Part shown: positions 1 through 8,762 of the stretch, in pieces
Position numbering within the stretch: position 1 is the first letter of the stretch
Layout: each line of letters opens with the position of its first letter
Assembly (NCBI RefSeq): GCF_001546115.1
Contig: NZ_KQ955208.1
Location: 1,102,021-1,166,020 of the forward strand
Reading direction: 5' to 3'
From: Paracoccus aminovorans
GTDB lineage: Bacteria > Pseudomonadota > Alphaproteobacteria > Rhodobacterales > Rhodobacteraceae
DNA: 64,000 bases
The notes under the pieces: model-generated
Seen by the model: the letters and a program-made list of their open reading frames with translations, nothing else
Database searches by the model: none
What the model was told of the DNA's origin: nothing
Translations under genes and position numbers: made by a program

Positions 1-436
1 CCGGGAAGTCGAAGACGCTGTTCAGCACCACGTTCGCGGTCTTGCGGCCGACGCCCGGCAGGGTCATCAGCGCGGCGCGCGACTGCGGCACCTCGCCGCC
101 GTAAACCTCGACCAGGATGCGCGACAGCGCGATGACGTTCTTGGCCTTCTGGCGGTAAAGGCCGATGGTCTTGATCTGCTCGGTCAGCGCATCGACGCCC
201 AGCTCCAGCATCTGTTGCGGCGTCGAGATCCGGGCGAACAGCGCCTTGGTCGACTTGTTCACACCCACGTCGGTCGCCTGCGCCGACAGCGCCACCGCGA
301 CCAGCAGGGTGAAGGCATTGCTGTATTCCAGCTCGGTCACCGGATTCGGGTTCGCCTCGCGGAAGCGCGAAAAGACCGCCACCTGCGCCGCATAGGGCAA
401 GGCCGGGGGGGTGCGAAGGGATGCGCTGCGTGCCAT
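1..436 (-). CDS. nth: endonuclease III (5' part, runs off the window)
   Basis: Base-excision-repair DNA glycosylase/AP lyase acting on oxidised pyrimidines. The visible 145 residues read as the N-terminal half of Nth: a helical domain with an LLVAVALSAQATD segment, then LPGVGRKTANVVLN near the window edge, which is the helix-hairpin-helix DNA-binding motif. The catalytic Asp and the Cys-rich 4Fe-4S loop of the family would lie outside the window. The start at 436 has a GGAGG just 2 nt upstream; an in-frame ATG 13 codons further upstream is possible. It is divergent from ogt, with 101 bp between, so two DNA repair genes share a promoter region. Confidence 0.93.
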   Translation of the reverse strand, partial: MARSASLRTPPALPYAAQVAVFSRFREANPNPVTELEYSNAFTLLVAVALSAQATDVGVNKSTKALFARISTPQQMLELGVDALTEQIKTIGLYRQKAKNVIALSRILVEVYGGEVPQSRAALMTLPGVGRKTANVVLNSVFDFP

Positions 437-537
437 GGCCTCCAGATGCCCCGCCCCGCCGTGAAGCGCAAGCATTCCGGCATGGATTCCCGGCGCGCCC
501 GCGCTAGTCTGGCCGCACGGACAGAAGCGAGGTTGCC

Positions 538-1131
538 ATGAACCGGACGTTGTTTTCTCCTGCCACCCCCGCCGACGGGCTGCGTATCGTCCTAGCCACC
601 CGATCCGCCAGCGATGCCAAGGTGCTGTGCCTGGGCCGGTTCGAGACGCCGCTCGGCACCGTGGTGGCGCTGGGTGCCGGCGGCGCGCTCTGGGGCCTGG
701 GCTTTGCCGGCGAGATGGCGCCCGACGCGGTGCTGGCCGACCTGATGGCGCGCTGGCCCGGTGCCCGTGCGGTCGAGGCGCCCGAGGCGCTGGCCCCCGC
801 CATCACCGCCTTGCTGACCGGCAGCGGCGAGATCACCGTCGCGCTGTCCGGCACCGACTTCCAGCTGGCCGTCTGGCGCGCGCTGGCCGAGGTGCCGGCC
901 GGCCAGGTCATCAGCTATGCCATGCTGGCCGAGCGCATCGGCCGGCCGCGGGCGCTGCGGGCGGTCGGCACGGCGGTGGGGCAGAACCCGGTCAGCTGGG
1001 CCATTCCCTGCCACCGCGTTACCCGGACCGACGGCAGCATCGGCGGCTATCACTGGGGCGCCGCGGTCAAGCGCGCCCTGCTGGCCCGCGAAGGCGCGAG
1101 CATCGCGCCGCGCGCCATCGCCGCATTGTGA
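538..1131 (+). CDS. ogt: methylated-DNA--protein-cysteine methyltransferase
   Basis: Suicide repair protein that moves the alkyl group from O6-alkylguanine to its own cysteine. The 197-residue protein has a variable N-terminal half and a C-terminal MGMT domain containing the IPCHRV active-site motif (acceptor Cys158), preceded by a winged-helix part (VPAGQVISYAMLAERIG, then RAVGTAVGQNP). It has no Ada-type N-terminal zinc domain or AraC domain, so it is a single-domain Ogt rather than Ada. It is divergent from nth. Length and motifs fit the family, and the call is firm apart from the choice between the names ogt and ada-like. Confidence 0.93.
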   Translation: MNRTLFSPATPADGLRIVLATRSASDAKVLCLGRFETPLGTVVALGAGGALWGLGFAGEMAPDAVLADLMARWPGARAVEAPEALAPAITALLTGSGEITVALSGTDFQLAVWRALAEVPAGQVISYAMLAERIGRPRALRAVGTAVGQNPVSWAIPCHRVTRTDGSIGGYHWGAAVKRALLAREGASIAPRAIAAL

Positions 1132-1284
1132 CGCCGAACCGCCGGATTTCTTCGCCTTTCTGTAGCCTTGGCCGGGAACTCATGCCATGGTCGCGGTGTT
1201 TGGGCTCCCAGAGCCGGAGGCCATGCTCCGGACCAGTCGCAAGGACAGGCGGCGGTGGATCGCCCCGAAAAGAAAGGTAAAAGA

Positions 1285-1965
1285 ATGAAAACCCGTATTC
1301 CGCTGCTTCTCGCCTCGGCCGGCGCGATCGCCCTGACGGCCTGCGCGCCGACCGACCAATATGGCAGCACCGGCAGCACCACCGGCCAGGGCATGAATCG
1401 TGCCCAGCAAGGCGCCATCGCCGGCGCGGTGGTCGGCGGCATCCTGGGCGCGACCCGCGACAGTGACAAGAACGGCCAGGGCAAGGACGCCATCAAGGGC
1501 GCCATCGTCGGCGCGGCGGTCGGCGGCGTCGGCGGCGCGATCCTCGACCAGCAGCAGAAGGCGCTGCAGCAGTCGCTGAACAACCCGAACATCCGCGTGG
1601 TGAACAACGGCAATCACCTGTCGGTGATCATGCCGGAATCGACGCTGTTCGCGACCGATTCGGCGGCAGTGGGCGCGCAGGGGCAGAACGACCTCTACAC
1701 CATCGCGCGCAACCTGAACCAATACCCGAACAGCACGATCCAGGTCGTCGGCCATACCGACAGCACCGGCTCGGCCGCCTACAACCAGGACCTGTCCGAG
1801 CGCCGGGCGCGTTCGGTCGCCGGTATCCTGACCGCCGGCGGCGTGGCCTCGAACCGCGTCGCAACCGCGGGCCGCGGCGCGAGCCAGCCCATCGCCTCGA
1901 ACGACACCGCCGCGGGCCGGGCGCAGAACCGTCGCGTCGAAATCCTGATCTTCCCCTCGCGCTGA
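1285..1965 (+). CDS. OmpA-family lipoprotein with glycine zipper
   Basis: Predicted outer-membrane lipoprotein of 226 residues. The start at 1285 follows AGAAAGG and gives a classic lipoprotein signal peptide ending in the lipobox LTAC. Residues of about 45-95 form a glycine-zipper segment (GAIAGAVVGGILG, GAIVGAAVGGVGGAIL), followed by a C-terminal OmpA-like peptidoglycan-binding domain with the VVGHTDSTGS motif and a terminal QNRRVEI motif. The architecture matches the YiaD/Pal-like group that tethers the outer membrane to peptidoglycan. An upstream in-frame start at 1168 would add 39 residues and destroy the signal peptide, so it was not used. A strong hairpin follows the gene. Confidence 0.9.
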   Translation: MKTRIPLLLASAGAIALTACAPTDQYGSTGSTTGQGMNRAQQGAIAGAVVGGILGATRDSDKNGQGKDAIKGAIVGAAVGGVGGAILDQQQKALQQSLNNPNIRVVNNGNHLSVIMPESTLFATDSAAVGAQGQNDLYTIARNLNQYPNSTIQVVGHTDSTGSAAYNQDLSERRARSVAGILTAGGVASNRVATAGRGASQPIASNDTAAGRAQNRRVEILIFPSR

Positions 1966-1991
1966 TCCGCGAGACTGCAGCCGCAGGGCGC

Positions 1992-2019
1992 GGGCCGGCA
2001 GCCATGCTGCCGGCCCTTT
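1992..2019 (+). terminator. intrinsic terminator of the OmpA lipoprotein gene
   Basis: A perfect 10-bp stem (GGGCCGGCAG / CTGCCGGCCC) with a 5-nt loop lies 26 bp after the stop codon and is followed by an interrupted T-rich stretch (TTTGCCTTTG). The U-tract is imperfect. Confidence 0.7.
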
Positions 2020-2063
2020 GCCTTTGCGCCCTCGATGGGCGGAAAGGCAAAGATCCGGGCATG

Positions 2064-2095
2064 AAAAAACCCCGCGACGTTGCCGCCGCGGGGTT
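2064..2095 (-). terminator. intrinsic terminator of the F0 ATP synthase operon
   Basis: Read on the minus strand, a 9-bp stem (AACCCCGCG / CGCGGGGTT) with a 10-nt loop is followed by a run of six T. It sits about 47 bp after the atpF stop and ends the atpI-B-E-F'-F transcript. Confidence 0.85.
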
Positions 2096-2142
2096 CAAGA
2101 TCACTGTCCGGCGGGAACGCTTGGGCGCGTCCCTCGTTCGTT

Positions 2143-2697
2143 TCAGTTCAGGCGACGCGCCACGTCGTCGATGGCCTTGTCGATGCCGGCCGCGCGCTGT
2201 TCGGCGGTGGCCTGCTTGCCCAGAATCTCGGTCGCGGCCGAGATCGCGGTCTGGATCGCCCGGTCGCGCACGGCGCGGACCGCATCGCCCTCGGCGCTGG
2301 CGATCTGCTCCTCGGCAGCCTTCAGCCGGCGCTCGATCGACAGTTGCAGCGCCTTCTTGGCCTTCTCGGCCTCCAGCACCGCCTCGCGCTTGGCATTGGC
2401 GACGATCTCGTCGGCCTGGGTCTTGACCTCGCGCTGGCGCCGTTCGTAGCTCGCATAGATCTCCTGCGCTTCCTCGCGCAGGCGGCGGGCTTCGGCCAGG
2501 TCGTTGCGGATGCCCTCGGCGCGCTTGTCCAGCAGGCCGCCGACGATCTGCGGCACCCGGAAATACACCAGGATGCCGACGAACAGCAGGAAGGCCAGCG
2601 TGACGATGAAGTCGGTGTTGCGCAGCGAGAAGAACGGGCCGGTGGCCGCCAGGGCCGGGCTCGCCATCAGAGCAAAGAGAACGCTCAGACGTTTCAT
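2143..2697 (-). CDS. atpF: F0F1 ATP synthase subunit b
   Basis: Peripheral stalk subunit b, 184 residues, linking membrane F0 to F1. It has an N-terminal hydrophobic segment (residues about 25-50, [17 protein letters not shown]) and then a long charged helix rich in Glu, Arg, Lys and Ala, as expected for a dimerising stalk. A short leader ([18 protein letters not shown]) resembles a signal sequence, which some alphaproteobacterial b subunits carry. It is the last gene of the F0 operon. Its ATG overlaps the stop of the upstream b' gene by 4 bp, indicating translational coupling. Confidence 0.93.
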   Translation of the reverse strand: MKRLSVLFALMASPALAATGPFFSLRNTDFIVTLAFLLFVGILVYFRVPQIVGGLLDKRAEGIRNDLAEARRLREEAQEIYASYERRQREVKTQADEIVANAKREAVLEAEKAKKALQLSIERRLKAAEEQIASAEGDAVRAVRDRAIQTAISAATEILGKQATAEQRAAGIDKAIDDVARRLN

Positions 2698-3356
2698 TGC
2701 AGCGCCCCCTTCAGCCGCTGATCGACCGCCTCGCCGACCAGGTTCTGGTCCGCGGCGCCGCCGAAATTCTCAACCAGAGCGGCCGTCACCTCGCGGGCGA
2801 CCGAGCGCGCATCCTCGACGGCCGAGGCACGGATCTCGCCGATGCGCTTCTCGGATTCGGCCGAGCGGGCACCGATTTCCGCATCCGCATGCGCGATGGC
2901 GGCGTCGAGTTCCTTCTGCATCTCGGCCTTGTTGGCGGCGATGATCTTCTGCGCCTCGGAGCGGGCGTCGGCCAGCGCCTTGTCATAGGCGGCCTCGGCC
3001 TCCTTGGCCTTCTGCTTGAATTCCTCGGCCGCCATCAGGTCGCCGGTGATCGCGCCCTGCCGGTCCGAGATGACCCCGCCGATGCGCGGCAGCGCGATGC
3101 GCGACAGCACCCAATAGATCACGGCCAAGACGACCAGCAGCCAGAAGATCTGGTTGCCGAAAGTGCTGAAATCCAGTTGCGGCATGCCGGGGGCGCTGGC
3201 GGCGTGGCCGGCCGCACCATGGGCAGCATCCGCAGCACCGGCAACGGCATGGGCCGCATCGGCGCCATGGCCCGCCGCTTCGGCGGATTCGGTGATGACC
3301 ACCGTTTCGGTTTCTTCGACCACGACGGGCGCGGTCTGTTGCAACAGGCTGAACAT
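2694..3356 (-). CDS. atpF': F0F1 ATP synthase subunit b' (second b-type stalk subunit)
   Basis: Second, divergent b-type peripheral stalk subunit, 220 residues. Photosynthetic and related alphaproteobacteria such as Rhodobacter and Paracoccus use a b/b' heterodimer. An Ala/Glu/His-rich N-terminal extension of about 75 residues precedes the membrane helix ([17 protein letters not shown]) and the long amphipathic helix. The extension is longer than in most b' proteins and is low complexity. It lies 76 bp downstream of atpE and overlaps atpF by 4 bp. Confidence 0.92.
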   Translation of the reverse strand: MFSLLQQTAPVVVEETETVVITESAEAAGHGADAAHAVAGAADAAHGAAGHAASAPGMPQLDFSTFGNQIFWLLVVLAVIYWVLSRIALPRIGGVISDRQGAITGDLMAAEEFKQKAKEAEAAYDKALADARSEAQKIIAANKAEMQKELDAAIAHADAEIGARSAESEKRIGEIRASAVEDARSVAREVTAALVENFGGAADQNLVGEAVDQRLKGALQ

Positions 3357-3432
3357 ATCCTACCCCATGCCGGTCGTTTCACAATCGGGTGGGCGCGTCA
3401 CGCCCCCACCCAACCGCAAGGATGGCAAAGGA

Positions 3433-3666
3433 TCAGACTGCGAACAGCAGCAGCAGCGCGACCAGGAACGAGAAGATCCCCAGGGCTTCGGCGAAGGCCA
3501 TGCCGATAAACAGCGTGGCGGTCTGCGAAGCGGCGGCCGACGGGTTGCGAAGGGCGCCCGCCAGGTAGTTGCCGGCGACATTGCCCACCCCCATGGCCGC
3601 ACCAGCCATGCCGACGCAAGCCAAGCCGGCGCCGAGGTACTGTCCCAGTTGACCCAGATTTTCCAT
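3433..3666 (-). CDS. atpE: F0F1 ATP synthase subunit c
   Basis: Proteolipid forming the proton-driven c-ring. The 77 residues make two membrane helices around the polar loop RNP (residues 40-42). The proton-carrying carboxylate is Glu60 in GMAFAEALG. Two ATGs compete: the first (3672) has AAGGAG only 1 nt away, while the second (3666) has it at 7 nt, so MENLGQ was chosen. The alternative adds two residues. The gene lies between atpB and atpF'. Confidence 0.95.
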   Translation of the reverse strand: MENLGQLGQYLGAGLACVGMAGAAMGVGNVAGNYLAGALRNPSAAASQTATLFIGMAFAEALGIFSFLVALLLLFAV

Positions 3667-3723
3667 ATTCATGCTCCTTGAGGCTTTGGAAAGGGTTTTC
3701 GATATGGTCCCGACAGCGGCCGC

Positions 3724-4464
3724 TCAGTGCGACGGATGCAGCGCGTCCTTCAGGTAGACGCAGGTCAGGATGGCGAAGACATAGGCCTGGATCAGCGCGA
3801 CGAGCACCTCGAGGCCATACATGGCGGTGATGGCGACGACCGAGATCGGCGCGATGGCGGCAATGGCGGCGAAGGCGGCAAAGACCTTGATCACCGCGTG
3901 GCCGGCCATGATGTTGCCCGCAAGTCGGATGGAATGGCTGACCGGGCGCACGAAATACGAGATCAGTTCGATCACCGCCAGAATCGGCCGCAGCGCCAGC
4001 GGCGCCGAGCTGACCCAGAACAGGCCCAGGAAATGCGCGCCGTTCTTGACGAAGCCCAGGATGGTGACGCCCAGGAAGACCATGACCGCCAGCACCGCCG
4101 TCACCGCGATATGCGAGGTCGGCGAGAAGGATTTCGGCAGCAGGGCCAAGAAGTTCGCGAACAGGATGAAGCAGAACAGCGTCATCACATAGGGGAAGTA
4201 TTTCAGCCCGTCCTTGCCGGCCACGTCCTCGACCATCTTGCGGACCATGCCGTAAAGCAGCTCGGCGATGGATTGCAGGCGGTTCGGCACGATGGCGCGG
4301 CCGCGGGTGCCGAAGACCAGAAGCGCGGTGATCGCCAGGGCGGCCAGCGCCATCCACAGCGTCGCGTTGGTGGGCGTGTACCAGTTCAGCTCGCCGCCGA
4401 ACAACGGCTTGACGACGAATTGATCCATCGGATGGAAGGTCAGGCCACCGGTTTCTTCTGCCAT
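3724..4464 (-). CDS. atpB: F0F1 ATP synthase subunit a
   Basis: Membrane subunit forming the two proton half-channels beside the c-ring. The 246-residue protein has several hydrophobic helices and the family signature around the essential arginine (SIRLAGN, Arg180) followed by GHAVIKVF. It sits between atpI (3-bp gap) and atpE. As in other Rhodobacterales, only F0 genes are present; the F1 genes must be elsewhere on the chromosome. Confidence 0.95.
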   Translation of the reverse strand: MAEETGGLTFHPMDQFVVKPLFGGELNWYTPTNATLWMALAALAITALLVFGTRGRAIVPNRLQSIAELLYGMVRKMVEDVAGKDGLKYFPYVMTLFCFILFANFLALLPKSFSPTSHIAVTAVLAVMVFLGVTILGFVKNGAHFLGLFWVSSAPLALRPILAVIELISYFVRPVSHSIRLAGNIMAGHAVIKVFAAFAAIAAIAPISVVAITAMYGLEVLVALIQAYVFAILTCVYLKDALHPSH

Positions 4465-4467
4465 TTG

Positions 4468-4809
4468 TCACTCACCCTTGTCGTCGCCGGGCTGACCCGG
4501 TGTCTTGCCTATCTCATTGGCGGTCCGCATCATGGTCTTGATGCCGGCCGCAAGGCCCAGCAACACGAAGACCACCATGAAGACCGGCCGCAAGCCGGTC
4601 ACATAGTCCAGCCCGAACCCGATCAGAAAGCCGATCCCCAGACCGGCCACCAGTTCCGTCACCATGCGCCAGGCCATGTTGGCCTGGCTGAAATGCTCTT
4701 CCCCGCGCGAAGGCGGCTCTTCCTTCGCCTTCTCACCCAGCCGGGTCTCCAGCGCGCGCAGCCGCTCCGCGTCCCGGGCCCGCGCGGCGTCATGGTCGTG
4801 CTCGGCCAC
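4468..4809 (-). CDS. atpI: AtpI-like F0F1 assembly protein
   Basis: First gene of the F0 operon, 113 residues: a charged N-terminal part (about 45 residues) and two hydrophobic helices (ELVAGLGIGFLIGFGLDY and PVFMVVFVLLGLAAGI). This is the AtpI/Atp1 layout, thought to assist c-ring assembly and possibly Mg2+ handling. Alphaproteobacterial AtpI proteins are short and poorly conserved, so the assignment rests mainly on position and topology. A good promoter lies 30 bp upstream. Confidence 0.85.
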   Translation of the reverse strand: MAEHDHDAARARDAERLRALETRLGEKAKEEPPSRGEEHFSQANMAWRMVTELVAGLGIGFLIGFGLDYVTGLRPVFMVVFVLLGLAAGIKTMMRTANEIGKTPGQPGDDKGE

Positions 4810-4838
4810 GGCTCACACCCCCGTTATCGGTTGCGGCG

Positions 4839-4867
4839 GTGATAGGGGCTGATGCCCCCCGAGTCAA
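4839..4867 (-). promoter_or_regulatory. predicted sigma70 promoter of the F0 operon
   Basis: On the minus strand TTGACT (4862-4867) and TATCAC (4839-4844) are separated by exactly 17 bp. Transcription would start about 20-25 bp upstream of the atpI ATG. Confidence 0.6.
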
Positions 4868-4996
4868 GCAACGCGGGTCGCGATGCAACCCATTGAAATT
4901 GCTTGGTTATGGAAATCGCGCCGGCGCGAAGAATCCCGGGCTTGCGGCGGGTGGCGCTTCCGGACCATATTCAACCGGATAGTTAAGCAAAGCCCG

Positions 4997-5347
4997 ATGT
5001 CCGCGCCGCACCCCAGCCTCGACGCCATCTTCTCGGCCCTTGCCGACCCGACGCGGCGGGCGATCCTTGCCATGCTGCTGGAGGACGACATGGCGGTGAC
5101 CGATGTCGCAGCGCCCTTCCAGGTCAGCCTGGCGGCGATTTCCAAGCATCTGGCGGTGCTCGCGGCGGCGGGGCTGATCCGGCAGGAGCGGCGCGGCCGC
5201 ATCATCTGGTGCAAGCTGGAGCCCGACGGGCTGCGCAACGCCTCGGTCTGGATGCAGGGTTTCGGCCAGTTCGAGCCGGTGGATCTCGACGATTTCGAGC
5301 GTTTCCTGCGTCACGCCCTGCCGCTGGGTGACGAGCCGGAGACCTAA
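4997..5347 (+). CDS. ArsR-family winged-helix transcriptional regulator
   Basis: Small repressor of 116 residues. It reads as an ArsR/SmtB winged helix: LADPTRRAILAML, then a recognition helix ending AAISKHLAVL, then the wing RRGRIIWCKLEPDGL. Only one cysteine is present and the classic CxC metal motif is absent, so the inducer is unlikely to be bound by the ArsR alpha-3 cysteine site. Just upstream, at 4972-4986, TCAAC-N5/6-GTTAA forms an imperfect inverted repeat that could be an autoregulatory operator. The start MSAPHP was chosen; an in-frame upstream start at 4883 would read through that repeat. No partner gene is adjacent, so its target is unknown. Confidence 0.8.
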   Translation: MSAPHPSLDAIFSALADPTRRAILAMLLEDDMAVTDVAAPFQVSLAAISKHLAVLAAAGLIRQERRGRIIWCKLEPDGLRNASVWMQGFGQFEPVDLDDFERFLRHALPLGDEPET

Positions 5348-5479
5348 TCAACTCGCGCAAAAGTTGCAAGATCGCCACATGCCCACCTTGCCGTGCGGCG
5401 ACAAATTAACCTTTTATTGATAAATGGCGCATCGGATCCGTATCAAGCCTGACAACCTGTGATTGTTTCCGAGGCTGCC

Positions 5480-6646
5480 ATGGAATACCGTATCGCGATG
5501 GCGACGTTCCCGAGCCAGGTTTACAACGACCCCGGCGCGACGGGGTCGGACAAATATCTGCCCTTCCTCTACCGCCGCGAGATCAGCTTTGCCGAGGCCC
5601 GGATGGGCGAGATCCGCATCGAGGACGACGACCCACGCTTCGGCTATCTCTCGCGTGGCGGTTCGGGCAGCTTCTACGACGATCCCGGCAGCGACGACGG
5701 CCAGGCGCTGCTGGAGCCCGCCAGCTTCGGCCCCGACAGCGCGGCCGAGGCGCTGGCGACAGGCCAGCGGATCTCGTTCCAGGATGCCGCGATCCTGCGG
5801 GACGCGGCGGGGAACGAATTCTATGTCTGCTTTCCGACCTATGTGGATTATGATATCTCGGGCTATCCGCTCGAGCTTGGCGGCCGCCACAGCGTCCTGA
5901 TCCTGCCGAAGATGCGGCTGGATTCGGGTGGTCAACCCACTTGGCCGCAGTTCGATCCCGCGGCGGAATTCACCTATGTCGGCAGCTACAAGATCGGTGT
6001 CGGCCAGACCTCGGTCGCCTATGATCCGACGGTGCCGGCGGCGCCCTGCTTCACCCCCGGCACCCTGATCGAGACCCCCACTGGCGCGAGACCCGTCGAG
6101 GAGTTGCAGCCCGGAGATGCCGTCCTGACCCGCGATCACGGCATGCAGGCGCTGCGCTGGATCGGCGGGACGGCGCTGGACGGCCGACAACTGGACCTGC
6201 AGCCGAACCTGTGTCCCATCCTGATCCCGCGCGACGCGCTTGGCCCGAGCCTGCCGGCGCGCGACCTGCTGGTCTCGCCGCAGCATCGCGTCCTGCTGCG
6301 CTCGGCCATCGCGGCGCGGATGTTCGGTGCCGACCAGGTGCTGGTCGCGGCCAAGCACCTGACCGCGCTGCCCGGTGTCCGCGTCCTGCGACCGGCTGCG
6401 GGCGTGCGCTACCTGCATCTGCTCTTCGACCGGCACGAGCTGGTGCGCTCGAACGGCATCTGGACGGAATCGCTGCTGACCGGGCCGCAGGCACTGCTCG
6501 CGCTTTCGGCCGCCGCGCGGCGCGAGATTCGCGCCCTGCTGCCTACTCTGCCGCAGGACCCGGCGCGGCGCCTGACCACCGGCCGCCAAGGCCGCAAGCT
6601 GGTCGAGCGCCACCTGCGCCACGACCGTGCTTTCCTGCCGGCCTGA
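5480..6646 (+). CDS. Hint-domain protein of unknown function
   Basis: A 388-residue protein with two parts. Residues 1-189 form an acidic domain I do not recognise. From Cys190 (CFTPGTLIETPTGARPVEELQPGD) it is a Hint (hedgehog/intein) autoprocessing fold with a later SPQHRVLL block and the LLFDRHELVRSNGIWTESLL block typical of the Rhodobacterales Hint_2 group. In true inteins Cys190 would drive an N-S acyl shift, and no C-terminal Asn-Ser/Cys splice junction is seen, so at most N-terminal cleavage is expected. Many Rhodobacteraceae carry several such genes, but their role is not established. No signal peptide is evident. Confidence 0.8.
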   Translation: MEYRIAMATFPSQVYNDPGATGSDKYLPFLYRREISFAEARMGEIRIEDDDPRFGYLSRGGSGSFYDDPGSDDGQALLEPASFGPDSAAEALATGQRISFQDAAILRDAAGNEFYVCFPTYVDYDISGYPLELGGRHSVLILPKMRLDSGGQPTWPQFDPAAEFTYVGSYKIGVGQTSVAYDPTVPAAPCFTPGTLIETPTGARPVEELQPGDAVLTRDHGMQALRWIGGTALDGRQLDLQPNLCPILIPRDALGPSLPARDLLVSPQHRVLLRSAIAARMFGADQVLVAAKHLTALPGVRVLRPAAGVRYLHLLFDRHELVRSNGIWTESLLTGPQALLALSAAARREIRALLPTLPQDPARRLTTGRQGRKLVERHLRHDRAFLPA

Positions 6647-6663
6647 GCCGGACGCCAGAACGC

Positions 6664-6687
6664 AAAAAAGCCGGGCAAAAGCCCGGC
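6664..6687 (-). terminator. intrinsic terminator of the 5'-nucleotidase gene
   Basis: 7-bp GC stem (GCCGGGC / GCCCGGC) with a 4-nt loop. On the minus strand it is followed by six T, 7 bp after the stop codon of the 5'-nucleotidase. It may also slow plus-strand transcription from the Hint gene. Confidence 0.8.
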
Positions 6688-6693
6688 CCGTTC

Positions 6694-8295
6694 TCATTTC
6701 ACGGTGATGCGCCCGTCCAGCTTCGGCGTGAAGCCCGGCCCCTGCCGGGCCAGGTAGTCCGCCAGCACTTCCGCCAGGTCGGGCCCGAAGTCATAGGCAT
6801 TGATCGCCTTCTCGGCAAAGACCTTGTAGCCGTCGCCGCCGCCGCGCATGTAGTTCTGCGACACCACGCCATAGGTCGCGTTCGGGTCGATCGGCACCCA
6901 GTTCGTGCCATCGCGGACCTGCACCTCGCTGATCCGGTGCCCGACCTCGGCCGCCGGATCGACGGTGTATTTCAGCCCCGCGACCTGCGCGAAGCGACCG
7001 GCGCCCTGCTCGATCTGGCTCGCACCGTTCTCCAGCGCCGCAACCACGTCCGCGCCTTTCAGCTGGAAGGTCGAGAGTGTGTTCTGGAACGGCAGCACCG
7101 ACAGCACGTCGCCCATGGCAACCGGCCCAGCCTGGATCGAGGCCCGCAACCCGCCGCCGTTCTGGATCGCGATGGTGATGCCCTGGTCCTTGACCCGCGC
7201 CAGCATCGCCTCGGCCACCACGTTGCCCATCTCGCATTCCCTGGCGCGGCAGGTCTCGCGGCTGCCGTCGATGGGCGCGGCGATCTCGGCCACGCGCTTG
7301 GCCTTCAGCTCCTCGATGGGCGCCGCCATCTCCTTGACCCGCGCCGCCAGCTTGGGATCCGGCGCGACCGAGGCATCCAGCAGGATCGGCTCGCCCTCGA
7401 CCTTGACCAGCTTGCCGGCGTCGTCCCAGGTCAGCACCAGATGGCCCAGGTATTTGCCATAGGCATAGGCAGTCGCGACCGGCACCTCGACGCCGTCCGC
7501 GCCCTTGACCATGGTGGGATAAGGCCCTTCGGCGCCCTCCATGTCACCCAGCAGCGTATGGCTATGCCCGCCGATCAGGGCGTCAATGCCCCCGACCTCG
7601 GCCGCGAACTGCTGGTCGCGCTGATAGCCGGAATGGGTCAGCGCGATGATCTTGGTGACGCCGGCGTCGGTCAGCTCCTGCACCTCGGCCTTCAGGCTGT
7701 CCATGTCGTCCTTGAAGATGACCTTGTCGCCCGGCGCCGCGGTCTCGGGTGTGTCCATCGCCAGGGCCGAGACGACGCCGACCTTCTCACCACCCACCTC
7801 CAGCGTCAGCGCGGCCCCGACCTTGCCCTTCAACTCGGGCGATTGCGACAGGTCCAGGTTGCCCGAGAGGACGGGGAACTTCACCCCTTCGGCCAGGATC
7901 TGCAGCCCGCCCGGGCCGTCGTCGAACTCGTGATTGCCGACCGCCATGGCGTCATAGCCGATGGCGTTCATGAACTCGACCGTGTCCTTGCCCTTGTAGG
8001 TCGTATAAAACAGGCTGCCCTGATACTGGTCGCCGGCGTCCAGCACGACGACATTCTGCCCGTCAGCCTTCAGCTGGTCGCGCAGTTCGGTGATCTTGGC
8101 GCCCAGCCGAGCGACGCCGCCGAAACATTCGTTCTTGGCCTCGGCCTCGGCATCGCAGGTGTTGTCGTATTTGGTGATCGGCTCGATCCGGCTGTGAAAA
8201 TCGTTGGTATGCAGAACGTGCAGCGTAAAATCCGCCTGCGCCGCACCCGAGGACAGCACCACTGCCGCCACTGACACCAGGAGCCAACGTTTCAT
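6694..8295 (-). CDS. periplasmic 5'-nucleotidase / UshA-type metallophosphoesterase
   Basis: Secreted nucleotidase of 533 residues. The start MKRWLLV (8295), with GAGAGGG upstream, gives a Sec signal peptide (cleavage near AQA-DF). The N-terminal metallophosphoesterase domain shows LHTNDFHSR (DxH metal ligands), DAGDQYQGS, GNHEFDDG and GGHSHT. A C-terminal 5'-nucleotidase substrate domain follows (QNGGGLRASI, QNYMRGGGDGY). It should release phosphate and nucleosides from extracellular nucleotides. SoxB is a relative, but no sox genes are adjacent. The longer frame to 8361 adds 22 residues before the signal peptide and was rejected. Confidence 0.92.
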   Translation of the reverse strand: MKRWLLVSVAAVVLSSGAAQADFTLHVLHTNDFHSRIEPITKYDNTCDAEAEAKNECFGGVARLGAKITELRDQLKADGQNVVVLDAGDQYQGSLFYTTYKGKDTVEFMNAIGYDAMAVGNHEFDDGPGGLQILAEGVKFPVLSGNLDLSQSPELKGKVGAALTLEVGGEKVGVVSALAMDTPETAAPGDKVIFKDDMDSLKAEVQELTDAGVTKIIALTHSGYQRDQQFAAEVGGIDALIGGHSHTLLGDMEGAEGPYPTMVKGADGVEVPVATAYAYGKYLGHLVLTWDDAGKLVKVEGEPILLDASVAPDPKLAARVKEMAAPIEELKAKRVAEIAAPIDGSRETCRARECEMGNVVAEAMLARVKDQGITIAIQNGGGLRASIQAGPVAMGDVLSVLPFQNTLSTFQLKGADVVAALENGASQIEQGAGRFAQVAGLKYTVDPAAEVGHRISEVQVRDGTNWVPIDPNATYGVVSQNYMRGGGDGYKVFAEKAINAYDFGPDLAEVLADYLARQGPGFTPKLDGRITVK

Positions 8296-8332
8296 CTTAA
8301 CCCTCTCGTCACGAAATGTCTGGACATGGGAA

Positions 8333-8361
8333 AGATTGGTCGAAGCCCTAGCAGGCGTCAA
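8333..8361 (-). promoter_or_regulatory. weak predicted promoter for the 5'-nucleotidase
   Basis: On the minus strand TTGACG (8356-8361) and CAATCT (8333-8338) are 17 bp apart, 38 bp upstream of the chosen start. The -10 element is poor, so this is tentative. Confidence 0.35.
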
Positions 8362-8429
8362 CCAACGAAGCCGTATGTCGCCAAAGGTTCACGCTTGACG
8401 GCGCAGCACCCGCGACGCATGAACCGGCC

Positions 8430-8762
8430 ATGCTGGCCTACAAGATTTTCCGCGATCCCGAATACCAGGCATTCCTGCGCGATGGCCGCAGCGCCGGCGC
8501 ACCGGTGGACTTGGCCGATGGCTATATCCACCTGTCGACAGCAGCACAGCTGCCCGGCACGCTTGCCAGGCATTTCGCCGGCGAACTGGGCCTGCACCTG
8601 CTCGCCGTCGAGACCGAAGGTCTGGAGCCCCTCCGCTGGGAGCCATCGCGCGGCGGCGACCTCTTCCCGCATCTCTACCGCGACTTGCGGGCCGAGGACG
8701 TGCTCTGGTCCCGCGCCCTGCCCCTCGGCCCCGACGGCCACGACATCGGAGACCTGGCATGA
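8430..8762 (+). CDS. DUF952 family protein
   Basis: A 110-residue cytosolic protein matching the DUF952 family: it begins [14 protein letters not shown], then has [20 protein letters not shown] and a conserved [20 protein letters not shown]952 proteins are structurally related to ADP-ribosyltransferase-like folds, but no activity is established and none can be claimed here. Its stop overlaps the pyrD start by 4 bp (ATGA), so the two genes are cotranscribed and probably translationally coupled. DUF952-pyrD is a recurrent pairing in Rhodobacteraceae. Confidence 0.88.
   Translation: MLAYKIFRDPEYQAFLRDGRSAGAPVDLADGYIHLSTAAQLPGTLARHFAGELGLHLLAVETEGLEPLRWEPSRGGDLFPHLYRDLRAEDVLWSRALPLGPDGHDIGDLA

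Noticed and set aside
4997..5347. ArsR-type gene as the SqrR/BigR repressor for the site at 62554
   Set aside because: SqrR and BigR use two conserved cysteines; this protein has one and is 57 kb away.
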